From: Halichondria panicea
Lineage: Eukaryota > Porifera > Demospongiae > Suberitida > Halichondriidae
NCBI RefSeq assembly: GCF_963675165.1
Contig: NC_087377.1
Span: 3,564,978 to 3,628,977 of the forward strand
Length of the DNA: 64,000 bases
Direction of reading: 5' to 3'
Shown: in pieces, positions 63,582-64,000 of the stretch
Layout of the letters: every line of letters begins with the position of its first letter
Numbering within the stretch: position 1 is the first letter of the stretch
Made by a program: the position numbers and the translations under genes
Notes under the pieces: model-generated
Database searches by the model: none
The model's input: only the letters and a program-made list of their open reading frames with translations
What the model was told of the DNA's origin: nothing

Positions 63582-63642
63582 CTAAGTGTCTGTTTGTGAA
63601 CTATTCAGTGCATCTTTAACCTCTCCTCTCCAGCGACCAAAC
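63582..63642 (-). pseudogene. Copy of the terminal SARAH exon of RASSF
   Basis: Matches the last RASSF exon (17538-17598) over its whole length, including the stop codon and flanking DNA out to about 63690. The acceptor AG has become AC (GTGCACAC|GTTTGG), and the previous SARAH exon does not follow. It is the right-hand relic of the receptor plus RASSF block duplication. Confidence 0.75.
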
Positions 63643-63699
63643 GTGTGCACACAATAATTATACAGTGATAAAGTTTCCACTATACAAGGCTCGGCTTTC

Positions 63700-64000
63700 T
63701 TACTCCTGGTATATACATTAATGTGAGAAATATTTGATCATTATAAAATTATTATTGTGTAGGGGAATGATTGGTGCATGGTCGTTTATAATAATTATAA
63801 CAGCAAAAAATTGTTATAGTATAGGCAATCGCTTAGCGATGAAAAACATCAACTGTTGTCGGCTATAAGGTCTGGCAAAACATAAGTGGATAGTTTACCT
63901 AACATATGCATGCATGACATTGTATTGAAACACGCTGTTTTGTACCCATTTGAGCTAGGGTACCTTTTTGGTTATAGTGATGATCGATGGAACTCAAGCA
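63700..64000. other. Window end, nothing recognised
   Basis: Diverges from the RASSF locus at about 63700. AT-rich, with no coding pattern. Confidence 0.4.

Overview
This is eukaryotic DNA, most likely from a demosponge. It is AT-rich, genes have many short introns (about 60-100 bases) plus a few long ones packed with repeats, and it carries a sponge-type short-chain collagen (5090-6032). Modular cell-surface genes built from Ig, fibronectin III, nidogen-like, AMOP, von Willebrand D and EGF domains dominate. I do not claim a species.

Layout. Two surface-receptor families are tandemly duplicated here. Family 1 is a single-pass receptor: signal peptide, Ig, FN3, Ig, FN3, linker, membrane segment and a tyrosine-bearing tail. 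One complete eight-exon copy lies at 15179-17243 (549 residues). The 3' end of another lies at 1-646. Broken copies lie at 4060-4234, 6379-6640, 7144-7351 and 62540-63317. Family 2 is a large MUC4-like protein. One complete gene lies at 33894-57060; my 28-exon model stays in frame throughout and gives 2065 residues. Remnants lie at 23501 and 29080-29257 (first and last exon only), 30284-33530 (3' half) and 57436-62560 (5' half). The two families are physically interleaved, recombined into hybrids at two places (near 30310 and 62560), and share a 20-bp upstream element.

On the minus strand at 17538-21803 is a conserved-type signalling gene, a LIM-RA-SARAH protein of the RASSF family; the twelve-exon model is in frame (442 residues). 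Decayed pieces of its 3' exons sit at 870-1110 and 63582-63642, each next to a family-1 tail exon. A block containing both genes has therefore been copied at least three times. A further minus-strand ORF at 22392-23211 is not recognised.

The rest is mobile and repetitive DNA. It includes a degenerate Crypton-type tyrosine recombinase (2950-3535) and a 7.5-kb inverted repeat whose arms are tandem arrays (7609-15150). There are several MITE/foldback families with readable target-site duplications (5, 8 and 9 bp), a nested insertion three deep at 27389-28869, and a 1.75-kb foldback at 44572-46328. The palindrome ATAATTAT is strikingly frequent, and comparing repeat copies shows it arising by insertion of AATT into ATAT.

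The best candidate for an undescribed system is the cluster itself. Phase-1 exon-modular Ig/FN3 receptors with YEEV-type tails lie among MUC4-like adhesion proteins, with shared promoter sequence, gene conversion or hybrid formation, and many pseudogenes. This layout resembles invertebrate allorecognition complexes, but that function is inference only.
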